Positions 20,101-33,900 are shown, counted from the first letter of the stretch. The stretch: DNA of 64,000 bases from Posidonia oceanica (GCA_037176725.1 JAZBRS010000057.1:91223501-91287500), one strand, 5' to 3'. Program-made: numbers and translations. The notes: generated by a model not told the origin, from the sequence alone.

Positions 20101-22557
20101 ACGGACCCCAGGATCACTCCTGTGGCCTCAAAACGCCACGACGACGCTCCGATCACCTTCCCTGCCTCCGAGCAGGTCTGCAGACCTCCGGCGTATTCTC
20201 CGGCCTGTTCCAGACAGCACCAAGCCGTGCCGACGCAGCTCAGACCTCCGCCGAGCTCCGGGGAGCATCGCCGCCGCATCCGCGCCTCACCAGCCTCCCC
20301 CCTCTGCTCGCGACGGCCACTGGTAGCACTGTGCTACAGTGGTCGCCGTTTTGCTTTTAGTGTGGCTTTATTTTTCCTCTGTTAGCTAACTTTACCATAA
20401 ATTGCATTTTCAGTTTCTATTTTCCGTTTATTACATTCTGGTCCTGCCTCTGTTATTATTCATCTAATTTCGTATGAAAATCTTATGAAATTGCATGAAA
20501 AAAACCCAAAAATCAATTAATTGCATGTTAGTCCTCCTGATAATTAATCTGATTTAATGCTCGTATTTTACCTTAGTAAATTGCATTTTCAGTCTCTACT
20601 GTTTTCCTTATTTGCACTTTGGTCCTCTGTTCTGTTAACTTAGGCTTTTATTTTTCAACTTTCTTTACTGCATTGCATCATTTCCCTCATGTTTTCTGAT
20701 TTTTGCATGTAGGTCCTTCATTGATGTACAGCATACATTTAATTGCATATTTTGCTTATAAAATTGCATTTTTGACCCTGCATAATTTAAAAATTGCATA
20801 TAGGTCCTCTGCATGCTCACAATATGTATTTAAATGCATAGTTTGCTTATAAAATTTCATTTTTGCCCCTGCATGTTTGAAAAATTGCATATAGGCCCCT
20901 GTTTGCATTCCAGACCACTCAGACCCCTGTTTTGCTGGAAAAATTGCATTTTAAACCCTGTTGATTTCAAAATTGCATGTCGATTTACCCTTCGACTTCG
21001 AAACCTGTCCTGATGCATGGCTACCCTGAAAAACTGCATTTTGAACCCTGCATTTTGTAAAATTGTATTCAGACCCCCATCTTTTTCAAAATTGCATGTA
21101 AGCCCCCATTTGTTCTGAAAAATCATCCTTAAGTCTCTTCTTGCATTCTACATGCATTGCATTCTTGCATCCGGCATCCTTTGCACACACTTAGGCATTC
21201 TTAGCTCCTGTTTACATGGGAGGACCTGTTTTGCACACCCCTTAGGTCCCTCTTACACTTAGATATTATCTTCTCCCCTGTTCTGGCCTCCTGCCTTGAA
21301 GTCTGGATATCTTCAGATCCAGCCGTTGGATCTTCTCAGCTAAGTACCTGGGCGACCCCGGCGGAGCGTTCTTCAGCATGGACCGATCGGATTTCAGATC
21401 AGGCATCAGATTTCCAAGGTAAGTCCTCTTGAACTTCGGCAGCATCTTTTGCATATCATTCGCATTGCATGGCTTTTGCACACTCTTTTTCGCTTTGTTT
21501 CTTGCACCGTTTTGCGTGCCGCTTTGTTTCTTACACCGTTTTGCGTGCCGCTTTGTTTTCTTGCACCGTTTTGCGTGTCGATTTATTTTCTTGCACTGTT
21601 TTGCATACCCGACTTTGTTCCTCGCACCGTTTTGCGTGCTGCTTTGTTTCTTGCATCGTTTTGCATGCTGCTTTTGTTTTCTTGCACCGTTTTGCGTGCC
21701 CGGCTTTGTTTCTTGCACCGTTTTGCGTGCCGTTTTGTTTTCTTGCACCGTTTTACGTGCCCAGCTTTGTTTCTCACATCGTTTTGCGTGTTGCTTTGTT
21801 TCTTGCACCGTTTTGCGTGTCGGCTTCGTGTCTTGCACCATTTTGCGTGTTTTGCATCGTTTTCTCTCGCATGTCGCCCGCATTGCCTGTTTTCACCACT
21901 GTTTTGTTTTATCGCCTGCATTTGCATATAGGACAGTGATGCTTACTGCTTGGAGTTCTCACGAGCCAGGTTCCGCCCGGTTCGGAACACAGACAGCGTT
22001 GCTGAGCACTTAGCTTGCACGTTTATTTTCTTGCATTGCGTTCGTCACTTAGAGCACACCTTTGAGCATTTAGATAGGCATTCATTGGCACTTAGGCATT
22101 CAAAGTCTGCATTTCCCTGCGTATGCGAGCGTAAGCCTAGAAAGACCGATTCTCAGGCGTGTCGGGGGTGCCTAACACCTTCCCCGCACGTAACAGGAGT
22201 CCTTGCCCTCTCTCTTGGCCCACAATGACCATATCGCCCTTATCTTAGGCACGAGTCACATCATTTGCATTCATTTGCATCCCACTTTTTCTGCATTGCG
22301 TTGCATTGCATCTTTTGCTTGGTTTTGTGTGATTATTCACGCATTTCCCCGATTTTCCTTGTCTCCCGATCTAATAGACTTGGTGGCGACTCCGATTTTG
22401 TCTTATCTTCTTCTTTTCTTCCCCTTTCCCCTCTTTTAAATGTTTTCGAGTTAAGTCTTCCTTCTCGGACATAGCCGCTAATAGTGAGCCTGATTCTGAT
22501 CGGTGCACGTGAGCTTTGACAGTGTGCATGGACGATCCAAACACCGGGATTACTATA
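17190..22557 (+). repeat. Element A 5' LTR (5368 bp)
   Basis: Starts TGTTGACATCCCATTTTGAC and ends GGGATTACTATA (the other copies end TACTACA), one base before the PBS. Internal layout is the same as in the other two LTRs. A C-rich start is followed by a pyrimidine stretch and an A-rich block (about 17880-18660). A second pyrimidine block (18690-18960), a GC-rich part (18960-20340) and a part with many AATTGCAT words (20390-21130) come next. The minisatellite (21440-21890) and a conserved end complete it. No protein-coding gene is supported; long frames here are composition artefacts. Confidence 0.93.
21440..21890 (+). repeat. LTR minisatellite, element A copy
   Basis: About 12-14 tandem copies of a 29-30-base unit of the form TTGCACCGTTTTGCGTGCCG plus CTTTGTTTC. 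The same minisatellite is longer in the LTRs of element B. Confidence 0.9.
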
Positions 22558-22558
22558 G

Positions 22559-22576
22559 TGGCGACTCCGCTGGGGG
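22559..22576 (+). other. Element A primer-binding site (tRNA-Arg type)
   Basis: TGGCGACTCCGCTGGGGG lies one base after the LTR. It is complementary to a tRNA 3' end of the form CCCCAGCGGAGTCGCCA, which I recall as plant tRNA-Arg(ACG). That is the primer reported for the related Ogre elements. A degenerate repeat of the site (TGGCTACTCAGCTTTGG) starts 150 bases downstream at 22709. Confidence 0.85.
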
Positions 22577-23878
22577 TACTAGACTCCGTCTTTCATTTTG
22601 GCTTTGGCTCGCTCGCATTCTGCTTGGGATTTGCCTTCTTTGTTTGCCTTTGTGTTTCCTCTGCCTGTTTTGCTCGTTTTCCTATGCAAACTCCTGGCAT
22701 GTCGCCCGTGGCTACTCAGCTTTGGTTTTGCATCCCCTTTGCCTCGATTTGCGCTTCGTTTCGCTCTGCTTTGCCTTTGTTGCTTGTTTGCTGGCTTATT
22801 TCCTCGCATCTGCTCTTGTTTGCTTTATAGCTTGCCTATTTTACTTTCTTTAGCCCTTTTACTTGTTACTGCTCTATTTCCTGCACAATGCATGTCTACA
22901 TACTTGTTTGGCAACAATACATTCTTTTTGAATGATGAATGCTTTCTTTTACACATTTGCTATGTCACTACACACGCACATGCTCTGTATATATGCCTTT
23001 TGACATGATGAATGCTTTCCCTTCACTATCATGCTCACAAACACTTGCACATGCCATGCACTTGCCTTTTGCTTTGTTGTATGTTGTTGCCTGCCGTATT
23101 TGGTTGATTTTCTTCCCTTTTGCGCATGCCATGCCTAGGATAGTAGAGACTGATTGCTTTTCCTGTGGTTAATTAAAAATAGCAAGTAAAAATAAGATAT
23201 AGGGTTAACTAGAGCCATCAACACACTTGCACCCTCCTGGAGTTAATAAAATACGCAAGATAAAAGACTTTAATCATTTGCATAAAGCATCATATAGGGC
23301 ATGCATCTTCTCATCTGAGTCCACCTATCAGTTTGCGAGGGATGGTTCCGGCCTCTCACTCCGATGCTTTGGCATGGTGTGAGTCGGTCGATCTGTCCCC
23401 CCTTGTCAGGGGTCGTGTCGGTGCTAGTGGAGGGTACTTCCTACGCTTAGGCGAGGTTGAGGCCACCAACGCGCCACCCTATTATTACCTGAGCTTTGGG
23501 CCGGGAATTAGACAGGGGACCTACTTTTCTGACCTGAGTCGGTGACCCGTACACTTGTGGGTATCCGGAGTAGACTACCTACTAGGAAACACTAGAATGG
23601 TGAGAGAGAGCATACATGTCATTCATGCCACGACTTAGTGCATTTTGCATTTCTTTTTTTCTGTTCCTAATCCTGGTTTTCGGTTGTGTCCTTAACAGAG
23701 TTCAGTAAGCGATTTCCTTAGCTGGAGCTCGGGTTCCTCCCCTTGCTGACACCTCTACTGAGACACCTGTGCTCGACCATCTCTTTCTGAGCTACTCGCC
23801 TTTGCGAGCATAGCTCCTCGTAGGGTCCGTCCGTTTTTCGCTCGTCGCAGCCCCGTTTTGACTCGCTCTCGGTCAGCA
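22577..23878 (+). other. Element A leader, untranslated
   Basis: About 1.3 kb between the PBS and the gag ATG. It contains the degenerate second PBS copy (22709) and a T-rich part. A stretch near 23320-23560 (GGTGTGAGTCGGTCG, GGTGCTAGTGGAGGGTACTT) is well conserved with 37760-38000 in element B. No reading frame is conserved between the copies, so no gene is called. Confidence 0.6.
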
Positions 23879-26640
23879 ATGGCCCAGCGCACCGTCGAAC
23901 CCCTGCTTACTCTTGCCTCGGAGGTGGTTTCCGCTTTGGCCCCTCCGACTCCCCTTTCAAACCCCTCTGTGTCCCCTGTGACGCTAGGATTTCCCTCTCT
24001 GTCGTCTGGGGCACCCCAGTTTGCTGTGGGACAGTGGCAGACGCTCGCTCCTCCTGATCCAGTAGCCGAGTCCATCTTGATGGCCACTTCTCATGTTCTG
24101 GAGGCACCATTGACCCCACCTTCTCAGGGATTTGTCACTTTTGACACCCCTTTCCGCTGCTGCGGCGACTCTCGCCCTAGGACTCCAATCTCCTGGACAG
24201 TCCGGATCTCTTGGCTCTGGCTCCTCGCCGGCACTGCAATTCAGTGTTCCCACCGACGGGACGCCTGAAGAGCAGTACCAGCATCTGATGGACACTATCC
24301 AGCGGATGCAGGGTATGGCTCTATCAGTCCGCCCTTCTTCCCTTCCTGTCGGTCCTGAGGTTCCTGTACGGCCTGCTCTCGCACAACTTGCATTGCACTC
24401 TACACTTCCGCCTAGACCGTCGTCCCAACTGCTCACGGTTCCGGCGATGGGGGCACGTATCCCGCCTCTTGCATCTGCACTGCACCACACACAGCATGCA
24501 CCTCCGCCACCTGTGGCCAGTCATTCGGACTGGTGGGAGCACAGTATCTCATAGGCCCGCCCCCCAGCACCGCACCAGTGCGGCCGCTGTTGCTCCAGCA
24601 TTCTGCACCCACCGCACAGCATACCATCTATCCTCCCCCTTTGCATCAGGTTCAGAATTCCACATGCATCCCCCTTGCACTCCACCACAGCACGGGTATG
24701 CCGGCCATCACCTTGCGTCACCAGGCGATGTGATGGTAGATCCGGAGGAGCACCTCGGTGCGACCCAATCGGCATACGTGGTCCCTGCCCCCGCTGCCCC
24801 ATCACCAGTGGTAGCCATTCCAGACCCCATCAACAACAGGATGGATGTTCTGGAGAAAGCACTGCGTCTAGTGCAGGGTACAGACCACCAGACCTACCAG
24901 TTCCGAGACCTCTGCTGTTTCCCAGAGGCGGTACTCCCCCCAAAGTTCAAAATCCTGGACTTTTAGAAGTATGATGGTAGGGGCTGCCCTATAGCCCATC
25001 TGAAGGCGTACTGCGGTGATCTCGCCCAGCTTCAGGCTGACGAGAGGTTGCTGATCCGCCTGTTCCAAAAGAGTTTGTCCGGTCCAGCCCTCAAGTGGTT
25101 CACCTCACTTGACATGTCTGCAATCATGACATGGAACGACCTAAGCCAGGCGTTCTTGGAACAGTATTCCTTCAACCTCGATCTGGTCCCAAAGCGCGCA
25201 GACCTGATCGCAACCAAGCAGAATCCAGGTGAGCCGTTCGGGGAGTACGTCGGCCACTGGCGTGCCCTTGCCTCGCAAGTTCGAGATAGGCCCTTTGACG
25301 AGGAGTCTATCGAGATCATTATAAAAGGGGCACAGCCGTCCGCCGGAGCTTTGCTTAGCATCCAACCTGTCACAACCTTCACTGCATTGATCCAAGCTGG
25401 CACTCGCGTAGAGAGTTCATTGCGGAGTGGCAACTTCCCCGCACTCTCTGTGCTTGCCAGGCAGGCCCCCGCCAGCAGTAACAGTAGCAGCAGCAGCGCC
25501 ATCAACAACAACGGCATCAACAACAATCGTCCCAAGAGAAAGGATCCGCCGAAGCCCGTTGTTGCGTACGTCGATTCCCTTGCTGCGCCTGTTCGTCTGG
25601 CATCCCGATCTGCCCCTCCTCAGATCTATTACGCACCTGCACCTAGGTCACACCCCACACCACAAATCACTACCACCGCTCGACCGGTCTATCCTGCCGC
25701 ACCGGTTCAGCAAGGACAATTCCAGAGGCCGAGACGGCCACCCATTGAGAAGCAGAAGTTCGCCCCACTGGTGGAACCGCTCACCGCCATCCTCCCGAAG
25801 GTTGCGTCGCTCCAGAAGTTTCCGAGGTTCGCCCACCACCAAACCCACTACCGCATTGGTTTAAGGCGAACCTTTTCTGCAATTTTCATCGAAGCGTCGG
25901 GCATTCGACTGATAATTGCTTCACTCTTCGGAATGCTATCCAGGATTTGATCGAATCGGGAACGATTGTGATCGACACGCAAGAGGCATCCACTTCTACA
26001 CCATCTCATGCATCTGCATCAGCATCTACCCCAACTAATATTGTTCACCAGCCCCTGCCCGAGCACTCCTATTCAGGAGGCGCAGGGACCTCAGGAATCC
26101 ACTCCTTGTTTCCTTCTAGATCTCCCACATCTGTGGTAGATCCTTCCGAGCTTATCCATGATGTTTCTACTCCCTTTCTGGTCTCTCTTTATCTTGCAGC
26201 TGTCGCCGGCTCCGAGTCGGGCATTCATATGATCCGACCGCGCACCAGGCTGGAGCGTTCTTCTGCACCAACCACCATGCTTTCTCGGGCTCAAGCCCCA
26301 GTACACCTGCTAGGTAACCCACAGCCGGTATCCCCAATACATCTCCTAGCTAGACCTCAGCCAGGGTCTCCTGTGCACCTGTTAGCAAGACCTCAGTCCC
26401 CAACCCGTTTGCCTTCCCAGCAATCCTCTTATCCATGCCCTCCTCAACCAATAGGCACCCTTGTAGCCCCTCTCGTGCTCGCTGCACGTGCTCCCGTGGT
26501 TATTAACCTAACCCAGGATACCCATCGCGTACCTTACAGCTACGCCACAGAAATGTGTGTGGAAGTGACGCGATCGGGGAGGGTCTACAAACCCCCAGCA
26601 CTAGTGGCTAGACCTACAACCTAGAACCTGCAACACCTCT
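23879..26640 (+). pseudogene. Element A gag, frameshifted
   Basis: ATG 23879 opens MAQRTVEPLLTLASEVV, a Pro/Ser-rich N-terminal part. An extra base near 24150 shifts the frame, and the Pro-rich stretch continues to 24554 in another frame. The capsid-like core is in the frame of 24388-25950: RMDVLEKALRLVQG, LPPKFKILDF then TAG at 24964 (GAG in B), YDGRGCPIAHLKAYC, LSGPALKWFTSLD, WNDLSQAFLEQYSFNL and FGEYVGHWR. A single-base deletion near 25830 destroys the following zinc motif, which is intact in B (CDFHRSVRHSTDNC). The frame from 25947 continues the linker to another shift near 26610. The core matches Tat/Ogre-type gag. Confidence 0.88.
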
Positions 26641-28228
26641 TCCCTTAGGCCAGCCTACAACCCTACCACCCCCAAGCCAACCCCTTGAATCCACCATAGC
26701 TGAACCTGTCCCCAAAGCCACACTCCCTGCCGCCAAGAAGGGCCAGCCCAAGGCCGACATTACTTCCCAGCTCAAAAAGGTTAAAGCCGACATATCCATT
26801 TGGGACCTGATACACACTTCTGCCGAACACCGTGAGGCTTTCCTTCGCGTGTTCCAAGCCGTCCGTGTGTCCCAAACCATAGAACCTGCCGCCTTGGAAA
26901 GCATGGTTGGAATGATCGCAGAACCCCAGGTCATCACTTTCACGAGTGATGAGTTGCCTCCAGCGGGGATTAATCATAACCAACCCTTGTTCGTCATGGT
27001 ACAATCCAAGAACTTTCGCATTCCCCTTGCGCTGGTCGATAATGGGTCAGGCCTTAACGTCTGTCCCTTGCGAACAGCAACTAAGTTCGGATTCAAGGCC
27101 GAGGACATTACTCCGGCTGTAAAGGGAATGACAGCTTTTGATAATACCCACCATGACGCTCTAGGGATTCTGATTATTCCTCTTATCATTGGTCCAGTCA
27201 CATTCGAGGTGGAATTCTACGTCGTCGACTTGGAGCCTAACTTCAACTTTCTACTTGGGCGCCCTTGGCTCCACAAGCATCAGGTTATCCCCTCGACCCT
27301 CCATCGCATGATCAAGTTCCGTCGAAGTGACGATGTCATCGTTGTCATGGCAGAGAATTTTGAGAAGGAGCGGATCGAGGCAATTTCCTCTGTCTCTTCA
27401 CGGACTGTCCCTTTTGACCTTGAACTCTCGAACACTTTATACCGTGTTAATCGGTGCGAGCCGGTTAACTTTTTACCAGATCTTGAACGTGTCAACTCCT
27501 TGGCCGTTCACAATAATCCTTTTCAGATGGTCGAGAACGTCTGTCACAGGTGGGGCTACGTCAAGGGGACGCTGCTCGAGCGATACAGCCAGGGAATCGC
27601 TGAACCGATCGTGGCAGAAGAACGAAGAGACAATGAAGGTCTTGGATACGACCCACACGCTGATGAAGGCAAGCGCCCGCAAGCGAAGAATCGAAGAATG
27701 ATCATACCTCGGAACCTCGCTAACTTCACAAGTGCGGGTATCTTGGGTTCAAGCGTCGTTCAAGCCATAGTGCAGTCGGAGCCATGCCAAAGCCCTCCGT
27801 CACCGGGAGAAGACTGGGTCTGCATTGAGGACTACTACTCGGATGAGGAACAGTCTAGCACAGCAGGGGCAGTTCAGACCTGCAGCGAAAGCCTGCCCAA
27901 CTCAACAGCACCTCGGTCGGTTTGTCTGGCCCTTCCTTCCACAGATCATAAAGCAGCAGATTTGGCAGAACCTTTGGCAGATTTGACAGTCTCTGATTTT
28001 CCTGCAGTCTTGTCAGCATCACCAGTACCAACTCAGGTGCAGTTAGTCAGTCCGCTCGCAACCGCTGTCGCATCAATACAACTGTCACCCTCTCAAGAGG
28101 GTCAACCACTGAGTTCAGTCAGCAGCGTAACTCAGCCCTCTTCAGTAATCGCATCTCAGGCAATGCCGCCGGCTCAGTTAGTCACGCACTCTCCTGCCGC
28201 AGAACAGCAACTCTCATGGTAGGACCCT
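26641..28228 (+). pseudogene. Element A aspartic protease region
   Basis: One frame (26849-28222) encodes VSQTIEPAALE, the protease core with the active-site region IPLALVDNGSGLNVCPLRTA, and GRPWLHKHQVIP near the second conserved Gly-Arg-Pro-Trp block. A spacer rich in Ser, Pro and Gln follows. The catalytic triplet is DNG rather than the usual DTG or DSG, and element B has the same, so it is a family feature rather than recent damage. TAG at 28220-28222 corresponds to CAG in B. Confidence 0.85.
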
Positions 28229-30925
28229 ATGGCGTCAGAAGCCGCGCTCTCACCATCATCACCAGTTGCAGAGGACCAGCTGAGCATCACAGTCTCCCGG
28301 CCCTTGAGCCTCCAGAAGAGCACCTCTGCCTGCCCTCTGACTGCGATAGTGACCCTGGCAGCATACCTATCTGTGGCCCCGCTGACCAGCCTATCTGGAT
28401 CTCCCATGCCGAGGCTATCGCTATTAGGCACGCCTGTGAGCCAGACCATGCAAATACCAAGGACAGCAATCCATCTTGCAGCCGAGCCAGTGCCACAGGC
28501 CCTCGGCGCCTACTACGTCGACTCACCCTCGGATGAGGAGGAAGGAGGGGCGATAGAAGCCCAGGTCGATTCATGGATGTCTGATTTGGAGCTACTTTAC
28601 CAAGAACAGCTCGAATCCATAGCAGAAGACCTGGCACAGCACCAAGCCACAGAAAGGAAAGGAAAAGCCATGGTCACGGATCCTCCTCAGCGAGAGGACC
28701 ACGCCTCCATCATGGTCCTGGAAGAAAATTCAGTAATGCCGAACTCCCCTAGACCAGACGAGCTCATTACCCTTCAACCAGAAGGTGGGTCTAGGTGGCT
28801 AGTGCAGCACATGCCTCACTTGGGCAGGGTAGCAAGTGGCAGTATCCAGGTCGGCCACCAGTCCGACATACCCTCCACAAGCATATTAGCAGACTCAGAA
28901 AAGGAAGCACCAGCAGATCACGCAACAGCAGTAACAGAGCAGAAAGCAGAGTCAGTAACAGAGTTGTCAGCAATCTCAGTAGCAGGGCCATCAGCAGTAT
29001 CAGTTGCAGAATCGGCAAGGCCTTCAGTAATATCAGCAGAGCATGCAGCAGTGTCATCAGCAGCAGAACAGACAGGGGAAGTCACCAGGACAGAGGTCGC
29101 GCACCGAGGATACAGAAACACTCGAGTAGGCGTGACCATCCTGAGACGTCACCAGGGCCAAGAAGCAGAACATCTACACTCCTTTGATATAACAAATCCC
29201 ACCTTCGAAAAGGAGATCCTCTCGGAACTTGTTGCATACAGAGAAGAAGACAATACAGGCAAGGATGAGAATGATGACCCATCGCCTGAGTTCCGGCCCT
29301 ATGACGATGATCCAGAAGGTCCCAACCTGCATGTTGAGGAAGAAACAGAGGTTGTTAACCTCGGCACAGTCGAAGAAACCAAAGAAGTTCGCATCAGTGC
29401 CCTACTGTCACCCCAGGCCAGAATAGAGTTCATTGCGTTCCTGAAAGAGTATGCAGATGTCTTCGCCTGGACTTATGAAGACATGGTTGGCCTCGATGTC
29501 GAAATAGTGGTCCATAACTTGCCTTTGAAGCCAGACGCCAAGCCAGTAAAGCAGAAACTGAGAAGATGGCGACCGCAGTGGCTGCTCATGATCAAGGAAA
29601 AGATAATGAAGCAGCTTGATGTCAATTTTCTGAAGGTCGTGCTTTACCCTGAGTGGCTTGCGAACATCGTGCCAGTGCCCAAGAAGGATGGCCGGATCCG
29701 GATATGTATCGACTATCGGGACCAGAACAAGGCGAGCCCCAAGGACGACTTCCCATTGCCTCACATTGACTTCCTAGTCGACAACACTGCAGGCCACAAG
29801 ATGCTATCCTTTATGGATGGCTTCTCCGGCTATAATCAGATCAAGATGGCAGAAGAAGACATGGAAAAAACTTCATTCATCACCCCCTGGGGGGTCTTTT
29901 GTTATCAGGTTATGCCGTTTGGGTTAAACAATGCTGGCGCAACTTATCAGAGGGCCATGACTACACTTTTTCACGACCTCATGCACCAAGAAGTGGAGGT
30001 CTATGTAGACGACATGATTGCCAAGACCAAAGAGCCTGAGGATCACCATGCTTGCTTGAAGAAGCTCTTTGACCGATTGAGGAAATACAGACTGAGACTC
30101 AACCCCAGTAAATGCGTGTTTGGGGTTTCATCTGGCAAACTTCTGGGCTACATTGTTAGCCAAAGGGGGATTGAAGTGGACCCGATGAAAGCAAAAGCCA
30201 TCGTGGACATGCCACCCCCTAGAACCGAGAAGGAAGTTCGAGGCCTACTTGGGCGTTTACAGTATATCAGTCGCTTCATTGCACAGCTTACGCCCATCTG
30301 CGAGCCTATATTCAAACTCCTGAAGAAGAATGCACAAATTGACTGGAATGAGGAGTGCCAGGCCACGTTTGATAAAATCAAGCGACTTCTGGTCAAACCT
30401 CTTGTCCTGGTCCCTCCCACGCCAGGAAGACCTTTGCTTCTCTACCTTTCTACCACGCAGCATTCCATGGGCGCCGTCTTGGGCCAACACGACGAATCTG
30501 GTAGGAAGGAGCGCGCCATCTACTACCTGAGCAAGAAGTTTAATGAATGCGAGGCCAGGTACAGCACAATGGAGAAGACCTGTCTGTCCCTTGTCTGGGC
30601 CACATAGAAACTGAGGCATTATATGATGGCATACCCAGTTCAGCTCTTGTGCCGGCATGATCCTATCAAGTTTCTCTTCCAAAAGCCGACTTTGGTGGGC
30701 AGATGTGCCAAATGGCAGGTGTTGTTATCTCAGTACGACATCACCTTTGTCACACAGAGGTTTATGAAGGGCTAGGCTATGGCAGATCACCTTGCAGATT
30801 TTCCTTTGCCTGAATACCAGCCACTCCGGACGCAGTTCCCTGACGAGGACATTCTCTTTGCAATGGAGGACTCTGAGGAGAAAGACCCTGAGGAACAAGA
30901 GCAACGGCAACTGTACTTTGACGGC
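28229..30925 (+). pseudogene. Element A reverse transcriptase, RNase H and start of second RNase H
   Basis: A 792-codon frame (28229-30607) carries the Tat-type RT. Its blocks include VVHNLPLKPDAKPVKQKLRR, WLANIVPVPKKDGRIRICID, FMDGFSGYNQIKM, FCYQVMPFGLNNAGATYQRA and the active site YVDD. It ends in an RNase H (LLLYLSTTQHSMGAVLGQ, SKKFNECEARYSTMEKT). TAG at 30605-30607 stops it just before KLRHYM. The same stop sits at the same place in element B. A further TAG follows near 30775 (CAG in B). The second RNase H begins RQLYFDG and is broken at 30925 by element B; its remainder lies at 57697. Confidence 0.93.
30921..30925. repeat. Target site duplication of element B, left copy (ACGGC)
   Basis: ACGGC precedes the 5' LTR of element B and recurs at 57697-57701 directly after its 3' LTR. 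Joining the flanks restores YFDGAVN, the first catalytic motif of the second RNase H of element A. Confidence 0.95.
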
Positions 30926-33900
30926 TGTTGACACCCCATTTTGACAGGCCAGATCGATTGGAATCTTCTGGTGGCTTCTGAACCCAAACCTAGGTCCAAG
31001 CTCACACCATTCTCTCCCTCTTTCCCCTCAAAACAAGTCCAAACTCAACCTAGGATTACCCCCCTTTCCCGAACCCGAAAACCACCCAAAATCCATAGGA
31101 AAACACACCCCTCCTGACTTAACAAACCCACTAAAAAGCCCTTAAAATCTCAGACCAAAACCACTCCCAAAAATCCTAGGAAACTTAGGCAAAACTACCC
31201 TTTTTCTACATCTCAAAACCCCTCCAAAACCTTCTCAAAACCAAACCAAAACCCTGGGACCAAGACTAGAGACCTTAGACTACACACCCGCCAAATTTCA
31301 TCCCCTTTTCGAAACCACTAAGACCTCCTTTTGGCCAAATTATCGTTTTCTCTCTCCTAGATTATCCTTTTCTCTCTCCTCTCTCTCTCCTGATTATCCT
31401 CCTTCTTTTCATCCCCTTTTCTCCCATTTTTTTTTGCCTGGCTGTGGGCCCCCCTTGTGCTTCCATCTGTTCTCCATCTTATTCCTATTTTTATCTTATT
31501 TTTAATATTTTCCCTGATTTTCTAATATTTATTTTCCTTCCACTCCTATCTTTCCCCTTTCCTCCTCCATTTCCTCCTCTTCTTTTTCCTTTCCCCTTTC
31601 TTTTCCTTTCTTCCACTAAATCCTCAAAAACCTATAAAAACCTTAAAAAACCCGTAAAACTCTGAAACAAAAGAAAAAACAAATCAAAACCCTAAAAAGA
31701 AATAATTAAAAAAAAACTTAAACAAACAATTAAAACAAAAACCTAACTAAATCCAACTAAAAAGAGAAATTAAGGATGTAATCAAAAAAATACAAAATAA
31801 ACAAAAGAAAATGTTGCAAAATCAAGTAAAAAAACCAAAATATGATTAAAATGAAACAAAAGAAAAACCTCCTTAAAAATAATAAAAAGGAACCCTAAAA
31901 GAGAAAAAAGCAATCAAAAACACTAAGACAAGCAACTAATTAAAAAACACTTAAAAGAAACAATCAAAAACTTGAAACAATTTAAAGCGTTCAATTAAGA
32001 AACTCAACAAGAGAAATTTAACTAAAAAAACCTTAAAGGATTCTAACAAACAAAATCAGAAAATAATTTAAAAAGAAAACTAAAGAAAATCCTAAAAAAC
32101 TAAAAGACTAAAACTCCTCCTAGTTAATTAAGAAACAAGCCACTAAGAAGCCTAATTAGAAATGCCGACACTCAATTAAAAAACTCGACAAGGGAAACTT
32201 AACTAAAAAAAAACAAACAACTAAAAATGTTAACAAGTATTAAAACCAAATCAAAAATAATCTAAAGAAAACATAATTCTTAAAAACTTAAGTCAAGACT
32301 AAAACCCTTTCTAATCCTAATTAATTAAAAAAAGAAAAACAACAATCTCTAAAAACATAATTAAAAAATCTTAACTTGAAAACAACACCCTTAAAGCATT
32401 TTCAAAATCTTTCCTATTTTACTTTTATTTTAATTTTATTTCCCTCCTCTCTCTTCCTCCTTTTTTTCTTCCTTCCTTTCCATTTTCCTTTCTTTCTTTT
32501 TCTTTCTTCTTCTTTCTTGGGTCCGGTCCGGCCCACTTCTCCTCTCCTCCTCCCTTTCTTTTCCTTTCTTTTTATTCTTCCTTTTTTTTTCGCGCGCGCG
32601 CAGGCCCAGCCCACGGACGTCTCCACCTTTCCTCCCTTCTTCTTCCTCTCCCGCCTTCCTTTGAACTCTCTGCAGCTTCTGCCAGCGGTCAGCCCTGCGG
32701 ACGACAGCGTCGTCCTCGCTCCTGGCACGCCACGCACGCCTCCTGCTCGAGCCGGGCCGGCGTGCGCCGAATGCTGTCCGTGCGCCTGCCACGCCAGCTC
32801 CGAGCCTCTGCTGGCTGGCAGAAGAAGGCTGCAGGTCGGGTGGGTCGAGAGCCTTCGGAGTCCTGCCCCTTTTCACCTTCCAGAATTCACCCCGGAACGG
32901 ATCATCTTCCAGACGCCCTTAGCCTGAGAGAGGAGAGAGGAGAGAGGAGAATTCCCCGAGCTCCACCCTAAAAGACTAAGAACTTCCCTCCCTTCCGTTC
33001 GAGGGAAATCAGAGCATCAAACACCACCGAAACCGCTTGGAATTCTCCCCCCAATCTCACCGAACGTCTAGGATTACACTCCACCCTTCCATAGCAAAAA
33101 ACTAATCCAGAAACCACCCGGAAACACCCAAAAAGTCCTTATAGAATCCATCACCACATCCTCCGAAATTCCCACCTCCTCTGACCACCATTCCAGCCCA
33201 ATTTCCTCCGCAGTACTCACTGGAATACCAGCTCCCCAGACCCCCCGGCCTTTAGCCCAGCAACCTATCACAACCAGAGTCCTCCACTACAAACACTTGT
33301 TACTTTTTTCTGCCAGAAATCAATCAACCTGCAAAAATACACCACAGACCTCCGTTGCCCGAATCAACCATCTAGCCACCTTCACCGAACTCCCAGCTAC
33401 CCACCAGAACCTTCTGTGCGGCCCGAGGAGCAACACAGATCTCCACCCACCTCCGGTAGCCTCTACTAAACCCAAAGAAGAGATTTCCTTCCACCGATCG
33501 CGGAACTCCTGTTCGAGCGCCCAGCAAGCACCAGATTGACCCCAGGAGTAGATCCCGACGTTCGCCAGCCCCCGACGACACCCGCAGCTGCCAGACAGAC
33601 CTTGCAGACCTCTACAGAACCCATCCGCGTCGGGGGATCGATCCAGACGCCAAATCAGGTGCCTCCTTCCCCCATTAGTCTAGCATTCTTCCCTTCATGC
33701 TTCCCGACCCCCCAAATTAGGGTTTCGGTCCCGTTTTCGCCGAGTCAGCATTGCCCTCTGTCGTCTTCTCCGGCGAGCTCAGACGCCGTCCCGCCGCTCC
33801 GAGCTGCAGAACGCCGCCCCGACAGCCGTCCCGGCTCCGCACGGCCTCCAGGAGCTCAGTCATGGTCCCAGATCAGTCCTCCGTCGCCGCTTTCGTCCGC

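Noticed and set aside
22503..23172. Cys/Phe/Leu-rich plus-strand frames around the PBS and leader
   Set aside because: They cross the LTR end and PBS, are rich in pyrimidine-derived residues, and differ between elements A and B. Treated as leader.
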